From: Streptomyces sp. CCM_MD2014
Lineage (GTDB): Bacteria; Actinomycetota; Actinomycetes; Streptomycetales; Streptomycetaceae
Reading direction: 5' to 3'
DNA: 64,000 nt
NCBI RefSeq assembly: GCF_000772045.1
Contig: NZ_CP009754.1
Location: 6,634,001-6,698,000, forward strand
Shown: piece by piece, positions 43,236 to 51,509 of the stretch
Position numbering within the stretch: the stretch's first letter is position 1
Layout of the letters: each line of letters starts with the position of its first letter
Position numbers and translations under genes: made by a program
Notes under the pieces: generated by a model
What the model was told of the DNA's origin: nothing
Seen by the model: only the letters and a program-made list of their open reading frames with translations
The model's database searches: none

Positions 43236-43979
43236 ATGCCCACCGACGCCTTGCTCGACCGCTTCCTCGCCGGCCTCGCGCCCCTCGACCCCGTCGCCGT
43301 CTGGGCGCACGGCTCGCTGGGCGCGGGCGACTACCAGGAGGGCCGCAGCGACCTCGACCTGATCGCGGTCCTGCCCCGCCCGGCCACGGCCCGCACGGCC
43401 TGGCGCCTCGGGCTGCTCCACGCCCGGCTGCGCGACGAGCCCCTGGCCGGACTGCTGCACTGCACCTACATGTCGCCGGACACGGTCGCGGATCCGGCCC
43501 GGCGGCACCTGACCTGGGCCCACGAACAGCTGTTCAAGCGGCCGGTCACCCCCGTCACCCGGCGCGAACTCCACAGCTTCGGCCGCATCCTGCACGGCGA
43601 GTCGCCGAAGCGGCTGCTGCCGCCGGTGACGGACCCGGAACTGGACGCCTTCGTCGTCCGCGACCAGCGGGACTTCTGGAGGCCGAACGTGCGCAGGGCG
43701 GAACTGTGGCGGCAGGACGTCTGGGTCGACCTGGGCCTGATCACCTTCGCCCGCGCCACCGTCACGCTGCGGGAGGGCCGCCTGATCACCAAGCGGGAGG
43801 CCCTGGCGGAGCTGCCCGCCCTGGGCGCTCCCGGCGAGGTCGTCGAGGACGTCACCGAGCGGCGGTACGGGAACGGCGCGCGCCCCGGGGCCACGGCGGA
43901 GTGGACCGGGCGCCGCGCCGAACTGACCCGGAGCTACCTGGGACCGGCCATCGACACGCTGGTGGCGTCGTACTCCTGA
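43236..43979 (+). CDS. AadA-like nucleotidyltransferase-domain protein
   Basis: A 247-residue protein. Its N terminus has the minimal nucleotidyltransferase fold: VWAHGSLGAGDYQEGRSDLDLIAVL, a G-S plus S-D-x-D metal-binding motif as in aminoglycoside adenylyltransferases and toxin MntA-like proteins. The C-terminal part is helical (WRQDVWVDLGLITFARATVTL ... LITKREALAELP), as in the AadA accessory domain. It could adenylylate a small molecule; an antibiotic is one possibility but not shown. The 3' end overlaps the convergent ctaA by 46 bp. Confidence 0.7.
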   Translation: MPTDALLDRFLAGLAPLDPVAVWAHGSLGAGDYQEGRSDLDLIAVLPRPATARTAWRLGLLHARLRDEPLAGLLHCTYMSPDTVADPARRHLTWAHEQLFKRPVTPVTRRELHSFGRILHGESPKRLLPPVTDPELDAFVVRDQRDFWRPNVRRAELWRQDVWVDLGLITFARATVTLREGRLITKREALAELPALGAPGEVVEDVTERRYGNGARPGATAEWTGRRAELTRSYLGPAIDTLVASYS

Positions 43980-45004
43980 GCGGGCAGCCCGGCCACCGTC
44001 TCCCCGGGCCGCTCGCGCAGCGACAGCAGCACCCGCAGCACCGCGATCCACACCAGGCACGAGCCGAACATGTGCAGGCCGACCAGCACCTCGGGCAGGT
44101 CGGTGAAGTACTGGACGTACCCGATGACCCCCTGGGCGAGCAGCACCAGGAACAGGTCGCGGGTGCGGGCCAGCGGGCCCTTGGGGGCGTCCACGGCCTT
44201 CAGCACGAACCACAGGGCGAACGTCAGCGTCACCACGATCCACGCCAGGACGGCGTGCGCCTTGCTGATCGTCTCCCAGTCGACCGGCATCCGCGGCACG
44301 TCGCTGGAGTCGCCCGCGTGCGGTCCCGCGCCGGTGACCACGGTGCCGGCCACGACCAGCAGGGCGGAGACGACGACCATCACCCACACCAGCTGCTGCA
44401 CGGACTTGCCGACCAGCGGGCGCGGTGCCGTGTCGCCCTCCCGGGTGCGCTGCCACATCACCGTGGCCAGGGTCAGCAGCGCCGTCGTCGCCACGAAATG
44501 CGCCGCGACGGTGTACGGGTTGAGGCCGACGAGCACGACGATGCCACCGAGCACGGCGTTGCTCATCACGACCCAGAACTGGGCCCACCCCAGCAGGGTG
44601 AGACTGCGCCGGTACGGCTTCTGCGAGCGGGCGGCGATGATCGCCCAGCCGACCGCGGCGCACAGCACGTAGGTCAGCATGCGGTTGCCGAACTCGATGA
44701 CGCCGTGGAAGCCCATCTCGCTCGTGGTGGTGAGCGAGTCGTCGGTGCACTTGGGCCAGGTCGGGCAGCCGAGCCCGGAGCCGGTGAGCCGGACGGCGCC
44801 GCCGGTGACGACGATGATCACGGACATCACGAGGGGCGCGAGGGCCGCCCGCCGGACCGTCCGGGGGTGCGGGGTCCAGCGCGCGGCGATGAAGGCGAGC
44901 GGGTTGCGCACGGCGGCTGCGGCATCGGCGCGGGTCACGTTTGGCACGCCGTCCATCGTAGGCGCCCGCTTGTGCACGCTTTCACGAGGGTCGTCCTGCG
45001 GCAT
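43934..45004 (-). CDS. ctaA: Heme A synthase
   Basis: CtaA oxidises heme O to heme A in the membrane. The 356-residue protein has eight helices in two four-helix halves with heme-ligand histidines in GFHGVIEFGNRML, TVAAHFVATT, SKAHAVLAW and VGLHMFGS. It also has the extracellular cysteine pair GLGCPTWPKC known from Bacillus CtaA. The start ATG at 45004 lies 6 nt after the ABC-2 permease stop with TAGGAG just upstream; an ATG at 44956 (MDGVPNVTRAD) would give a shorter, more typical N terminus. It is the third gene of a leftward ATPase-permease-ctaA operon and overlaps the nucleotidyltransferase gene tail to tail. Confidence 0.93.
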   Translation of the reverse strand: MPQDDPRESVHKRAPTMDGVPNVTRADAAAAVRNPLAFIAARWTPHPRTVRRAALAPLVMSVIIVVTGGAVRLTGSGLGCPTWPKCTDDSLTTTSEMGFHGVIEFGNRMLTYVLCAAVGWAIIAARSQKPYRRSLTLLGWAQFWVVMSNAVLGGIVVLVGLNPYTVAAHFVATTALLTLATVMWQRTREGDTAPRPLVGKSVQQLVWVMVVVSALLVVAGTVVTGAGPHAGDSSDVPRMPVDWETISKAHAVLAWIVVTLTFALWFVLKAVDAPKGPLARTRDLFLVLLAQGVIGYVQYFTDLPEVLVGLHMFGSCLVWIAVLRVLLSLRERPGETVAGLPAQEYDATSVSMAGPR

Positions 45005-45010
45005 GTGCTC

Positions 45011-45808
45011 CTACTCCCAGCGGAAGAACTTCCCCGCGGCCGCGAGCCCCGCGACCGCCCACACGGCGAGGATCCCCAGGTCGCCCCAGGGCAGCGAGGC
45101 CCCGTGCTGGAGCACGTCCCGCAGTCCGTCCGACAGGGCGGAGATGGGCAGCAGCCCCAGCACGTCCTGTGCCGCGTCCGGGAACTCGTCCAGCGGCACG
45201 ATCACCCCACCGCCCACCAGGAGCAGCAGGAAGACCAGGTTCGCGGCGGCCAGCGTGGCCTCCGCCTTCAGCGTGCCCGCCATCAGCAGCCCGAGCCCGG
45301 AGAAGGCGGCGGTGCCGAGGACCAGGAGCAGCAGCACGGCCCCCGGGTTGCCCTGCGGCGACCAGCCCAGGGCGAAGGCGATCACCGTCAGCAGCACGAT
45401 CTGGAGCACCTCGGTGACCAGGACCGACGCCGTCTTCGCGGTCATCAGGGCCCAGCGCGGCAGCGGGGAGGCGGCCAGCCGCTTCAGCACCCCGTACCGC
45501 CGCTCGAAGCCGGTGGCGATGGCCTGGCCCGTGAACGCCGTCGACATCACCGCGAGCGCGAGGATGCCGGGGGCGAGGAAGTCGACCGCCTCGCCGGCCC
45601 CGGTGTCGATGATGTCCACGGAGCTGAACAGGACGAGCAGGAGCGTCGGGATGATCACCGTCAGCAGCAGCTGCTCGCCGTTGCGCAGCAGCATCTTCGT
45701 CTCGAGCACGGCCTGCGCCGCGATCATCCGCCCGAGCGGCGCGGCACCGGGCCGGGGCGCGTACGTGCCGGTGGCGCCGGTGGCGCCCGTGGTCGAGGTC
45801 GTGGTCAT
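45011..45808 (-). CDS. ABC-2 type transporter permease
   Basis: A 265-residue ABC-2 permease with six helices and the conserved region RYGVLKRLAASPLPRWALM before the second helix. A Thr/Gly-rich start (TTTSTTGATGATGT) precedes the first membrane segment. The ATG at 45808 overlaps the ATPase stop by 4 nt. Its position before ctaA is conserved in my recollection of Streptomyces chromosomes, which makes a role in respiratory-chain or heme-related export thinkable but unproven; drug export is the default alternative for this family. Confidence 0.88.
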   Translation of the reverse strand: MTTTSTTGATGATGTYAPRPGAAPLGRMIAAQAVLETKMLLRNGEQLLLTVIIPTLLLVLFSSVDIIDTGAGEAVDFLAPGILALAVMSTAFTGQAIATGFERRYGVLKRLAASPLPRWALMTAKTASVLVTEVLQIVLLTVIAFALGWSPQGNPGAVLLLLVLGTAAFSGLGLLMAGTLKAEATLAAANLVFLLLLVGGGVIVPLDEFPDAAQDVLGLLPISALSDGLRDVLQHGASLPWGDLGILAVWAVAGLAAAGKFFRWE

Positions 45809-46728
45809 GAGCGCAGCTCCCTGCCCGTCAGCTCCAGAAAGACGTCCTCCAGCGTGTGCCGCTCCACCGAGATGCGGTCCGGCATCACCCCGTGCTGGGC
45901 GCACCAGGAGGTCACCGTCGCCAGCAGCTGCGGGCCGACCTCGCCGTTCACCCGGTAGGAGCCGGGGGTCAGCTCGGCGGCGGAGGAGTCCGGGGGCAGC
46001 GCCTTGAGCAGGGACGCGACGTCCAGTCCCGGCCGGCCGGTGAACCGCAGGGTGTTCTCGGCGCCGCCGCGGCACAGCTCCTCGGGGGAGCCCTGGGCGA
46101 CGACCCGGCCGGTGTCGACGATGGCGACGTCGTCGGCCAGCTGCTCGGCCTCGTCCATGTGGTGCGTGGTGAGGATCACCGAGACGCCGTCGGCGCGCAG
46201 GTCCCGTACGAGGTCCCAGGTGGCGCGGCGGGCCTGCGGGTCGAGTCCGGCGGTCGGCTCGTCCAGGAACACCAGCTCCGGGCGGCCGACCACGGCCATC
46301 GCGAGGGCGAGCCGCTGCTGCTGCCCGCCCGAGAGCCTGCGGTACGTGGTGCGGCCGCACGAGCCGAGACCCAGCCGTTCGATCAGCGCGTCGACGTCCA
46401 GCGGGTGGGCGTGCAGCTTCGCCACGTGGCGCAGCATCTCGTCCGCGCGGGCGCCGGAGTAGACGCCGCCGGACTGGAGCATCACGCCGATCCGAGGGCG
46501 CAGCTCGGCGCCCTGTCCCACCGGGTCCAGGCCGAGGACGCGCACCGTGCCGGAGTCCGGTCTGCGGTATCCCTCACAGGTCTCGACGGTGGTCGTCTTG
46601 CCCGCCCCGTTGGGACCGAGCACGGCGGTGACGCCCGTGCGGGCCACCAGGTCGAGGCCGTTCACCGCGGTCTTCGTGCCGTACCGCTTCACCAGGGCCT
46701 GGACCTGGACCACGGGCTCACTTCGCAT
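45805..46728 (-). CDS. ABC transporter ATP-binding protein (ABC-2 partner)
   Basis: A 307-residue ATPase of the CcmA/DrrA-like class. It has Walker A LGPNGAGKTTTVE, signature LSGGQQQRLALAMA, Walker B LVFLDEPTAGLD, H-loop TTHHMDEAE and a C-terminal extension of about 80 residues ending VFLELTGREL, typical of this class. It is the first gene of the operon with the ABC-2 permease and ctaA, overlapping the permease start by 4 nt. Confidence 0.92.
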   Translation of the reverse strand: MRSEPVVQVQALVKRYGTKTAVNGLDLVARTGVTAVLGPNGAGKTTTVETCEGYRRPDSGTVRVLGLDPVGQGAELRPRIGVMLQSGGVYSGARADEMLRHVAKLHAHPLDVDALIERLGLGSCGRTTYRRLSGGQQQRLALAMAVVGRPELVFLDEPTAGLDPQARRATWDLVRDLRADGVSVILTTHHMDEAEQLADDVAIVDTGRVVAQGSPEELCRGGAENTLRFTGRPGLDVASLLKALPPDSSAAELTPGSYRVNGEVGPQLLATVTSWCAQHGVMPDRISVERHTLEDVFLELTGRELRS

Positions 46729-46804
46729 GGGTCACGAGTCTAGGGAGACGGACGACCGGCCGGGCGCGGGGGTGTGGACAACCTCGTCACACCGGGGAGG
46801 GTGC

Positions 46805-47593
46805 TCACTCGCGGGGGCGGTGCAGGGGCAGCCACCGCTCGGCGTAGGCGACCGCGTCGGCCAGCGGGAACAGGCGTGCGTCGGCCGCGCCGACCCGGCC
46901 GCGCACGACGGGGCGGTCCCGTTCGAAGTCGTGGCCCAGTTCGTCGAAGCGATCCGAGGTGATCGACACCTCGGTCACCCGCTCCCAGCCCACCGGTCCC
47001 GGGCGCCCCACCTCCACCAGCGGGGCGGGGATCCGGTACTCGGCGAGGTGGAAGGCCGTGCACGAGTCGTAGCCCGCGCCGAGCAGCAGGACCCGGGCGT
47101 CCAGCCGTTCCAGCGTGGCCAGCGGGCTCCGCTCGCCCAGCCGGCAGTCGGTCGCGTGCCCCGCGACCACCTCGGCGGCGCGGGCGCCGAGGGCCGCGAA
47201 GGAGGTCTGCGGATGGGCGCTGCGCCGGGCGCCGGGCCAGGTGCGCACCGTCTCCGGGACCACCCCGACCCCGCGCGAGGGCGTGATCAGCGGGTCGTAC
47301 GGGGGGGTGGCCGCGCGCACGGTCTCCCACCACTCCTCGGGCACGGGCGGGCTGGTCCACAGGGCCGGGTCGGAGAGGTCGGCGGTCTGGGCCGGAACCA
47401 CCAGGGTGCCGCCCGGGCCCAGGACGTCGAGGAGCGCCTGGACGACCGCGACGGGGCCTCCGCAGACCCAGCCGAGGGAGCTGAGGGAGGAGTGCACGAG
47501 GAGCGTGTCGCCGGTGCGCACCCCCAGTTCGCGCAGCCCGCCGGCGAGCGTGCCGCGGGTGACGAGTGGGCCGGTCGGAGGGGGTGTGGGCAT
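46805..47593 (-). CDS. AAC(3)-family aminoglycoside N-acetyltransferase-like protein
   Basis: A 262-residue member of the AAC(3)/YokD family, acetyl-CoA-dependent N-acetyltransferases. It shows LLVHSSLSSLGWVCGGPVAV (CoA-binding N-terminal motif), GTLVVPAQTADLSDP, RSAHPQTSFAALG and RVLLLGAGYDSCTAFHLAEY, whose Cys/His/Glu neighbourhood corresponds to the active site. Chromosomal Streptomyces members need not confer resistance. It is monocistronic, with the suf operon divergent from it across 171 bp. Confidence 0.85.
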   Translation of the reverse strand: MPTPPPTGPLVTRGTLAGGLRELGVRTGDTLLVHSSLSSLGWVCGGPVAVVQALLDVLGPGGTLVVPAQTADLSDPALWTSPPVPEEWWETVRAATPPYDPLITPSRGVGVVPETVRTWPGARRSAHPQTSFAALGARAAEVVAGHATDCRLGERSPLATLERLDARVLLLGAGYDSCTAFHLAEYRIPAPLVEVGRPGPVGWERVTEVSITSDRFDELGHDFERDRPVVRGRVGAADARLFPLADAVAYAERWLPLHRPRE

Positions 47594-47672
47594 GCGGGGG
47601 AGTGTTCCGGAAGGCGGGTGCGGATGCCAGTGAATTGGCCCACGGATGATCGATCAGAGATCGTTTCCGCAG

Positions 47673-47697
47673 GTCACCTTAGGTATGCCTAAGTGAC
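47673..47697. promoter_or_regulatory. Iron-box-like palindrome upstream of sufR
   Basis: GTCAC-c-TTAGG and CCTAA-GTGAC form 10-bp arms (one bulged base) around TATG. TTAGGTATGCCTAA resembles the DtxR/IdeR/DmdR iron box at about 13 of 19 positions. A second short palindrome, CGATC-aga-GATCG, lies at 47651-47663. Confidence 0.45.
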
Positions 47698-47728
47698 GCA
47701 GGGCACCGTCGGATGATCCGGACGCGGC

Positions 47729-47758
47729 TTGCCCGGCCCCGAGGAATTACGCAACAAT
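47729..47758 (+). promoter_or_regulatory. Candidate sufR promoter
   Basis: TTGCCC (47729-47734), an 18-nt spacer and AACAAT (47753-47758) end 6 nt before the sufR GTG, predicting a leaderless suf transcript. The -10 lies inside the SufR operator. Confidence 0.45.
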
Positions 47759-47765
47759 GGCGTTG
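47752..47765. promoter_or_regulatory. SufR operator CAAC-N6-GTTG
   Basis: CAACAATGGCGTTG matches the CAAC-N6-GTTG palindrome reported for Streptomyces SufR autorepression of the suf operon. Its last base is the first base of the sufR start codon. Confidence 0.8.
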
Positions 47766-48523
47766 TGAAAAACGTCGGTGAGGCTCCGCAGGAGGAACTC
47801 GCGACCGGTGAGCGGTCCACCCGCAACCGGGTCGCGCGCTCCATCCTGGACCACGGACCGTCGACCGTCGCCGAGCTCGCCGGACGCCTGGGCCTGACCC
47901 AGGCCGCCGTCCGGCGCCACCTCGACGCCCTGGTCGCCGACGACGTGGTCGAGGCCCGACAGCAGCGGGTCTACGGCGCGCGCACGCGCGGACGGCCCGC
48001 CAAGGTCTTCGCGCTCACCGACTGCGGCCGGGACGCCTTCGACCAGTCGTACGACAAGCTGGCCGCCGACGCCCTGCGCTGGATCGCCGAGCAGCAGGGC
48101 GGGGAGCAGGCGATCGCCGCCTTCGCCCGCGCCCGGATCGCGGCCCAGTCGGGCGCGTACCGCAAGGCCGTGGAGTCCGTCCCCGCCGAGAAGCGGGCGG
48201 AAGCACTGGCCAAGGCCCTGACCAAGGACGGGTACGCTGCTACCGCGCGGAGCGCGCCCCACCCCCAGCAGGGCGAGCAGCTGTGCCAGCACCACTGCCC
48301 GGTCGCCCACGTCGCGGAGCAGTTCCCGCAGCTGTGCGAGGCGGAGACGGAATTTTTCGCCGAGCTGCTCGGTACGCATGTACAGCGGCTCGCGACCATC
48401 GCGCACGGCGACGGGGTCTGCACCACGTTCATTCCGAAGACTTCGCACGCGCCACCGACGGCGCGCGCGTCCGAGAACACCGCTCACGCATCTGCAAGCA
48501 CGGCCGGGAGGAACCCCGCATGA
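47765..48523 (+). CDS. sufR: SufR, Fe-S-sensing repressor of the suf operon
   Basis: A 252-residue winged-helix repressor with N-terminal SILDHGPSTVAELAGRLGLTQAAVRRHLDALVADDVVE. C-terminal cluster ligands C174, C178 and C191 (QLCQHHCPVAHVA ... FPQLCEAE) have the C-x3-C-x12-C spacing of Streptomyces SufR, which holds a [4Fe-4S] cluster. Holo-SufR represses the operon; loss of the cluster under iron or oxidative stress derepresses it. The GTG at 47765 is chosen because the protein reads MKNVGEAPQ-like from there and the operator and -10 lie immediately upstream. It overlaps sufB by ATGA. Confidence 0.95.
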   Translation: MKNVGEAPQEELATGERSTRNRVARSILDHGPSTVAELAGRLGLTQAAVRRHLDALVADDVVEARQQRVYGARTRGRPAKVFALTDCGRDAFDQSYDKLAADALRWIAEQQGGEQAIAAFARARIAAQSGAYRKAVESVPAEKRAEALAKALTKDGYAATARSAPHPQQGEQLCQHHCPVAHVAEQFPQLCEAETEFFAELLGTHVQRLATIAHGDGVCTTFIPKTSHAPPTARASENTAHASASTAGRNPA

Positions 48524-49941
48524 CTCTCCCCACGGAGACTGCTCACCCTGAGCTCGAGGGCCTGGGCAAGTACGAATACGGCTGGGCCGACTCCGACACG
48601 GCCGGCGCCTCTGCCAAGCGCGGCATCGACGAGGACGTCGTCCGGGACATCTCCGCGAAGAAGAACGAGCCGGAGTGGATGACCAAGCTCCGTCTCAAGG
48701 GCCTGCGCCTCTTCGAGAAGAAGCCCATGCCGAACTGGGGCTCGGACCTGTCGGGGATCGACTTCGACAACATCAAGTACTTCGTGCGCTCCACGGAGAA
48801 GCAGGCGGAGTCCTGGGAGGACCTGCCCGAGGACATCAAGAACACGTACGACAAGCTCGGCATCCCCGAGGCGGAGAAGCAGCGCCTGGTCGCCGGTGTC
48901 GCCGCGCAGTACGAGTCCGAGGTCGTCTACCACCAGATCCGCGAGGACCTGGAGGAGCAGGGCGTCATCTTCCTCGACACCGACACGGCCCTGAAGGAGC
49001 ACCCGGAGCTCTTCAAGGAGTACTTCGGCACCGTCATCCCCGTCGGTGACAACAAGTTCGCCTCGCTGAACAGCGCCGTGTGGTCCGGCGGCTCCTTCAT
49101 CTACGTGCCGCCGGGCGTGCACGTCGAGATCCCGCTCCAGGCCTACTTCCGCATCAACACGGAGAACATGGGCCAGTTCGAGCGGACCCTGATCATCGTC
49201 GACGAGGGTGCCTACGTGCACTACGTCGAGGGCTGCACCGCGCCGATCTACAAGTCGGACTCGCTGCACTCCGCGGTCGTCGAGATCATCGTCAAGAAGA
49301 ACGCCCGCTGCCGTTACACGACCATCCAGAACTGGTCGAACAACGTCTACAACCTGGTCACCAAGCGCGCCGTGGCGTACGAGGGCGCGACCATGGAGTG
49401 GATCGACGGCAACATCGGCTCCAAGGTGACGATGAAGTACCCGGCCGTCTACCTGATGGGCGAGCACGCCAAGGGCGAGACCCTGTCCATCGCCTTCGCG
49501 GGCGAGGGCCAGCACCAGGACGCCGGCTCCAAGATGGTCCACATGGCGCCGAACACCTCCTCCAACATCGTCTCGAAGTCCGTGGCGCGCGGCGGCGGCC
49601 GCACCTCCTACCGCGGTCTCGTCGAGATCGGCGAGGGCGCCCACGGCTCCAAGTCGAACGTGCTGTGCGACGCGCTGCTCGTCGACACGATCTCCCGCTC
49701 CGACACGTACCCCTACGTGGACGTCCGCGAGGACGACGTGTCCATGGGCCACGAGGCGACCGTGTCCAAGGTCTCCGAGGACCAGCTCTTCTACCTGATG
49801 AGCCGTGGTCTGAGCGAGTTCGAGGCGATGGCGATGATCGTGCGCGGCTTCGTCGAGCCGATCGCCAAGGAGCTGCCCATGGAGTACGCCCTCGAGCTCA
49901 ACCGGCTGATCGAGCTGCAGATGGAGGGCGCGGTCGGCTGA
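48520..49941 (+). CDS. sufB: Fe-S cluster assembly protein SufB
   Basis: The 473-residue scaffold subunit of the SufBCD complex, where [Fe-S] clusters are built. Family features include YFVRSTEKQAESWEDLP, SLNSAVWSGGSFIYVPPGVHVEIPLQAYFRIN (in part), VEGCTAPIY, and the right-handed beta-helix with GDALLVDTISRSDTYP-like repeats ending in FEAMAMIVRGFVEPI. GGGAGGAA precedes the ATG, which overlaps the sufR stop, so repressor and scaffold are co-translated. sufD follows after 62 nt. Confidence 0.97.
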   Translation: MTLPTETAHPELEGLGKYEYGWADSDTAGASAKRGIDEDVVRDISAKKNEPEWMTKLRLKGLRLFEKKPMPNWGSDLSGIDFDNIKYFVRSTEKQAESWEDLPEDIKNTYDKLGIPEAEKQRLVAGVAAQYESEVVYHQIREDLEEQGVIFLDTDTALKEHPELFKEYFGTVIPVGDNKFASLNSAVWSGGSFIYVPPGVHVEIPLQAYFRINTENMGQFERTLIIVDEGAYVHYVEGCTAPIYKSDSLHSAVVEIIVKKNARCRYTTIQNWSNNVYNLVTKRAVAYEGATMEWIDGNIGSKVTMKYPAVYLMGEHAKGETLSIAFAGEGQHQDAGSKMVHMAPNTSSNIVSKSVARGGGRTSYRGLVEIGEGAHGSKSNVLCDALLVDTISRSDTYPYVDVREDDVSMGHEATVSKVSEDQLFYLMSRGLSEFEAMAMIVRGFVEPIAKELPMEYALELNRLIELQMEGAVG

Positions 49942-50003
49942 CCTCGTCCGCCCCACCGCAGTCGCCAGATTCAGGAACGTAGGAAGAGAGCAGACCGACA
50001 GCC

Positions 50004-51188
50004 ATGGCTGAGGCTCAGAACATCCCCGTGGGGTCCACCACCGCGGGCCAGATCGCGGTGGCCGCCGAGTCGACCGTCGCCACGCGCATGAGCGCACCCG
50101 CGTCCTTCGACGTGGCGGACTTCCCGGTCCCCCACGGCCGTGAGGAGGAGTGGCGGTTCACCCCGCTGGAGCGGCTGCGCGGGCTGCACGACGGCACCGC
50201 CGTCGCCACCGGTGACGGCGTGAAGGTCGACGTCGACGCGCCCGAGGGCGTCGTCGTCGAGACCGTCGGCCGTGACGACGCGCGCATCGGCAAGGCGGGC
50301 ACTCCCGTGGACCGGGTCGCCGCCCAGGCCTACTCGGCGTTCGAGAAGGCCGGCGTGATCACCGTCCCCAAGGAGACGGTCCTCACCGAGCCGATCCGCA
50401 TCGCCGTGCACGGCGAGGGCGGCACCGCCTACGCCCACCAGGTCGTCGAACTGGGCGCCTTCGCCGAGGCCGTCGTCGTCATCGACCACACCGGTGACGC
50501 GGTGCTCGCCGCCAACGTCGACTACGTCCTGGGCGACGGTGCCAAGCTGACCGTCGTCTCCGTCCAGGACTGGGACGACAAGGCCGTCCACGTCGGCCAG
50601 CACAACGCGCTGGTCGGCCGCGACGCCACCTTCAAGTCCTTCGTCGTCACCTTCGGCGGCGACCTGGTCCGCCTCCACCCGCGGGTCGCCTACGCCGGCC
50701 CCGGCGGCGAGGCCGAGCTGTTCGGCCTGTACTTCACCGACGCCGGCCAGCACCAGGAGCACCGCCTCCTGGTCGACCACAACGTCCCGCACTGCAAGTC
50801 CAACGTCGTCTACAAGGGCGCGCTGCAGGGCGACGACGCACACGCGGTCTGGATCGGCGACGTGCTCATCGAGGCCGCCGCCGAGGGCACCGACACCTAC
50901 GAGATGAACCGCAACCTCGTCCTCACCGACGGCGCGCGGGTCGACTCCGTGCCGAACCTGGAGATCGAGACCGGCGAGATCGTCGGCGCCGGTCACGCCT
51001 CCGCCACCGGCCGCTTCGACGACGAGCAGCTCTTCTACCTGATGGCGCGCGGCATCCCGGAGCTGGACGCCCGCCGCCTGGTGGTCCACGGCTTCTTCGC
51101 CGAGCTGGTCCAGCAGATCGGCGTCGCGGACATCGAGGAGCGCCTGCTCAGCAAGATCGCGGAGGAGCTGGAGGCGTCGGTCGCATGA
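50004..51188 (+). CDS. sufD: Fe-S cluster assembly protein SufD
   Basis: The 394-residue SufD partner of SufB in the SufBC2D scaffold. The N terminus carries PHGREEEWRFTPLERLRGL, the usual helical entry, followed by the beta-helix core (GAKLTVVSVQDWDDKAVHV, GPGGEAELFGLYFTDAGQHQEH, in part) and the C-terminal dimerising segment FDDEQLFYLMARGIPELDARRLVVHGFF, shared with SufB. The ATG follows GTAGGAAGAG. It overlaps the downstream Rieske ferredoxin gene by ATGA. Confidence 0.96.
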   Translation: MAEAQNIPVGSTTAGQIAVAAESTVATRMSAPASFDVADFPVPHGREEEWRFTPLERLRGLHDGTAVATGDGVKVDVDAPEGVVVETVGRDDARIGKAGTPVDRVAAQAYSAFEKAGVITVPKETVLTEPIRIAVHGEGGTAYAHQVVELGAFAEAVVVIDHTGDAVLAANVDYVLGDGAKLTVVSVQDWDDKAVHVGQHNALVGRDATFKSFVVTFGGDLVRLHPRVAYAGPGGEAELFGLYFTDAGQHQEHRLLVDHNVPHCKSNVVYKGALQGDDAHAVWIGDVLIEAAAEGTDTYEMNRNLVLTDGARVDSVPNLEIETGEIVGAGHASATGRFDDEQLFYLMARGIPELDARRLVVHGFFAELVQQIGVADIEERLLSKIAEELEASVA

Positions 51189-51502
51189 CCTTCGTACGCG
51201 TCTGTGGAGCGGACGAGCTGGAGGAGGACACCCCGAAGCGGGTGGAACTCGACGGCACGCCGATCTCCGTCGTGCGGACCGACGGCGAGGTCTTCGCGAT
51301 CCACGACATCTGCTCGCACGCGAACGTCTCGCTGGCCGAGGGCGAGGTCGACGACTGCCACATCGAGTGCTGGCTGCACGGCTCGCGCTTCGACCTCCGC
51401 TCGGGCAAGCCCGACAGCCTTCCGGCGACGCGCCCCGTCCCCGTATACCCCGTAAAGATCGAAGGGGACGACGTGCTCGTCTCCCTCACCCAGGAGTCCT
51501 GA
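51185..51502 (+). CDS. Rieske-type ferredoxin of the suf operon
   Basis: A 105-residue soluble Rieske [2Fe-2S] protein resembling bacterial dioxygenase ferredoxins. Cluster ligands are C43/H45 (CSHANVSL) and C62/H65 (CWLHGSRF). The protein has no export signal, so it is cytoplasmic. Its fixed place between sufD and sufC in actinobacteria suggests a role as electron donor or cluster carrier in Suf-mediated assembly, but this is inference. It overlaps sufD by 4 nt and lies 7 nt before sufC. Confidence 0.9.
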   Translation: MTFVRVCGADELEEDTPKRVELDGTPISVVRTDGEVFAIHDICSHANVSLAEGEVDDCHIECWLHGSRFDLRSGKPDSLPATRPVPVYPVKIEGDDVLVSLTQES

Positions 51503-51509
51503 GGCACCC

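Noticed and set aside
42250..43362. A 370-codon frame overlapping the amidohydrolase-like gene on the same strand
   Set aside because: Arg/Pro/Gly/Ala-rich +1 shadow; the other frame has coherent barrel motifs and a ribosome site.
43236..43979. Toxin-antitoxin (MNT/HEPN) system
   Set aside because: The nucleotidyltransferase-like protein has no HEPN partner beside it; the neighbours are ctaA and an amidohydrolase-like gene, so a lone enzyme is more likely.
47729..47764. Upstream TTG start for sufR at 47729
   Set aside because: It would place the promoter -35 and the SufR operator inside the coding region and add 12 residues absent from the family N terminus.
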